Assembly: GCA_037419475.1 (NCBI GenBank)
Contig: JAXYYF010000143.1
Coordinates: 1-6,739, forward strand
Direction: 5' to 3'
Source: Hominicoprocola sp037419475
Lineage (GTDB): Bacteria > Bacillota > Clostridia > Oscillospirales > Oscillospiraceae
DNA length: 6,739 bases
Shown here: piece after piece, positions 5,909 to 6,739 of the stretch
Layout: every line of letters begins with the position of its first letter
Numbering within the stretch: position 1 is the stretch's first letter
Program-made: the position numbers and the translations under genes
Notes under the pieces: model-generated
What the model was told of the DNA's origin: nothing
Seen by the model: only the letters and a program-made list of their open reading frames with translations
Databases searched by the model: none

Positions 5909-6739
5909 AACTTCCTTTCGGGAAGGCTTTCGATGATATTAAGCAGCTTGTCCGTCAGCTTTTTGAAGTCAAAGTCCTCCGCAGCGCGGCGGGCGTTGGC
6001 GCAATAGACCTGCCGATCCTGCTTCGTCATTGCTGACAAAGCGTTGATGGCTTCGGCAATTTGAAGCGGCTGCGCAGTCGATACTTCAACGCCAGCATAA
6101 TACGAGGTCGCTGGATTGTGCGGACAGGGGAAATCGCACAGGATGGGCTTTCCCGCCGCTAAATAGTCAAACAGTTTATTGAAGCTGATGCCGAAGCGAA
6201 ACAGCGGCGATGGGGTATTGTGGGCAAAATTCAGATCCGCGCGGCTGACAATGGACGGGATATATTTCTTCTCTACCTTACCCTTGAATACCACGTTTCC
6301 GATGTGTTCCTCCCGGACGCGCTGTTCCAGCACCGCCCGCTCGTCACCGTCGCCCCAGATCAGAAAACGGATATTGGGATTTTTCACACATTTTGCCGCA
6401 TCCAACAGCAGGCCCAAGTTGTTGACTCTGCGGATGGAGCCGGTATAGACGACCTTGAAGGTGTCCGGATCGTCCAGATCAGGATCCTCCACACGGAAAT
6501 GCTCTTTATTGTAGTCGAACTGCTCCAGATCGACGCCGTTGTTGATGTAGTGCACCTTGGAGCGGGGGATCTCCTTCTCCCAGCCCTGCTCGACGATGTA
6601 GTCATAAGCACCCTCCATGGTGAACACCACTGCATCAGCTTTTTTGTAGATCCACTTTTCCAGCCAACGTAAGGCGATGACGGCAGGGTTATGAGGCCCG
6701 GCAATGTCGTAGGCCACGATGCTCTCCGGCCAGAGGTCG
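5905..6739 (-). CDS. GT4-family glycosyltransferase, N-terminus outside window
   Basis: The last 277 residues of a GT-B fold glycosyltransferase. The reading frame stays open to the high-coordinate edge, beginning DLWPESIVAYDIAG, so a GTG codon at 6717 is internal rather than the start. DLWPES is characteristic of a GT4 subgroup that includes WbuB-like amino-sugar transferases. Next come the linker VHYINNGVDLEQF and the donor-domain start VVYTGSIRRVNNLGLLLDA. FLIWGDGDE follows, then FGISFNKLFDYLAAGKPI, the GT4 sugar-nucleotide-binding region. The visible part is intact, with no frameshift. The stop TGA overlaps the GTG start of the deacetylase-like gene by 4 nt. Donor and acceptor are not deducible; an N-acetylated amino sugar donor is suggested only by subgroup resemblance. 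A 60-nt sample (6241-6300) counts about 47% GC, below the samples from the central sugar genes. Confidence 0.9.
   Translation of the reverse strand, partial: DLWPESIVAYDIAGPHNPAVIALRWLEKWIYKKADAVVFTMEGAYDYIVEQGWEKEIPRSKVHYINNGVDLEQFDYNKEHFRVEDPDLDDPDTFKVVYTGSIRRVNNLGLLLDAAKCVKNPNIRFLIWGDGDERAVLEQRVREEHIGNVVFKGKVEKKYIPSIVSRADLNFAHNTPSPLFRFGISFNKLFDYLAAGKPILCDFPCPHNPATSYYAGVEVSTAQPLQIAEAINALSAMTKQDRQVYCANARRAAEDFDFKKLTDKLLNIIESLPERKL
5911..5925 (-). promoter_or_regulatory. Hairpin covering the ribosome binding site of the deacetylase-like gene
   Basis: In the transcript CUUCC, loop CGAAA, then GGAAG forms a 5-bp perfect stem. Its 3' arm contains most of the AAGGAAG ribosome binding site for the deacetylase-like gene. 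The stem lies entirely within the last codons of the upstream glycosyltransferase gene, so ribosomes finishing that gene would open it. It is short and possibly fortuitous, but the position fits translational coupling. Confidence 0.35.

Noticed and set aside
4456..6007. Plus-strand open frames opposite the WbqC-family and deacetylase-like genes
   Set aside because: Both are antisense shadows of motif-rich genes with coupled starts; their translations show no domain signature.
6384..6704. Alternative minus-strand open frame within the truncated glycosyltransferase
   Set aside because: It is out of frame with a clear GT4 sequence and is rich in S, P and W without any motif.

Overview
The window is a compact surface-glycan biosynthesis locus, probably from a moderately GC-rich Gram-positive gut-type Clostridia (Oscillospiraceae- or Lachnospiraceae-like). 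That assignment is an inference from the strong AAGGAG/GGAGG-type ribosome binding sites, the roughly 53-63% GC in hand-counted stretches and the general look of the proteins. Nothing in the window fixes the taxon. All eight genes lie on the minus strand, so transcription runs from high to low coordinates. Spacing is operon-like: three junctions overlap or nearly touch, two have 15 nt gaps, and the largest gap is 69 nt. The first and last genes run off the window.

In transcription order: (1) a GT4 glycosyltransferase missing its N-terminus (5905-6739). (2) A polysaccharide-deacetylase-like protein with an atypical metal motif (5171-5908). (3) A WbqC-family protein (4444-5169). (4) A DegT/DnrJ/EryC1 sugar aminotransferase of WbpE type (3301-4428). 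(5) A left-handed beta-helix N-acetyltransferase of WbpD/WlbB type with a C-terminal cysteine tail (2717-3301). (6) A UDP-N-acetylglucosamine 6-dehydrogenase of WbpA type (1337-2665). (7) A second GT4 glycosyltransferase (155-1267). (8) The first 46 codons of a Gfo/Idh/MocA oxidoreductase of WbpB type (1-139).

The four enzymes WbpA, WbpB, WbpE and WbpD together make UDP-2,3-diacetamido-2,3-dideoxy-D-glucuronic acid (UDP-GlcNAc3NAcA) from UDP-GlcNAc. The steps are C6 oxidation, C3 oxidation, C3 transamination and C3 N-acetylation. The C2 epimerase WbpI, which converts this sugar to the manno form, is not in the window and could lie just beyond either edge. The two glycosyltransferases would place this or neighbouring sugars in a repeat unit. 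The adjacent deacetylase-like/WbqC pair looks like a sugar-modification module of unknown chemistry.

No RNA genes, mobile elements, CRISPR arrays or long non-coding stretches were seen. The longest gap between genes is 69 nt. Regulation seen in the sequence is limited to translational coupling at overlapping starts and two short hairpins, one of which covers a ribosome binding site. I see no convincing promoter or terminator, which fits an internal segment of a longer operon.
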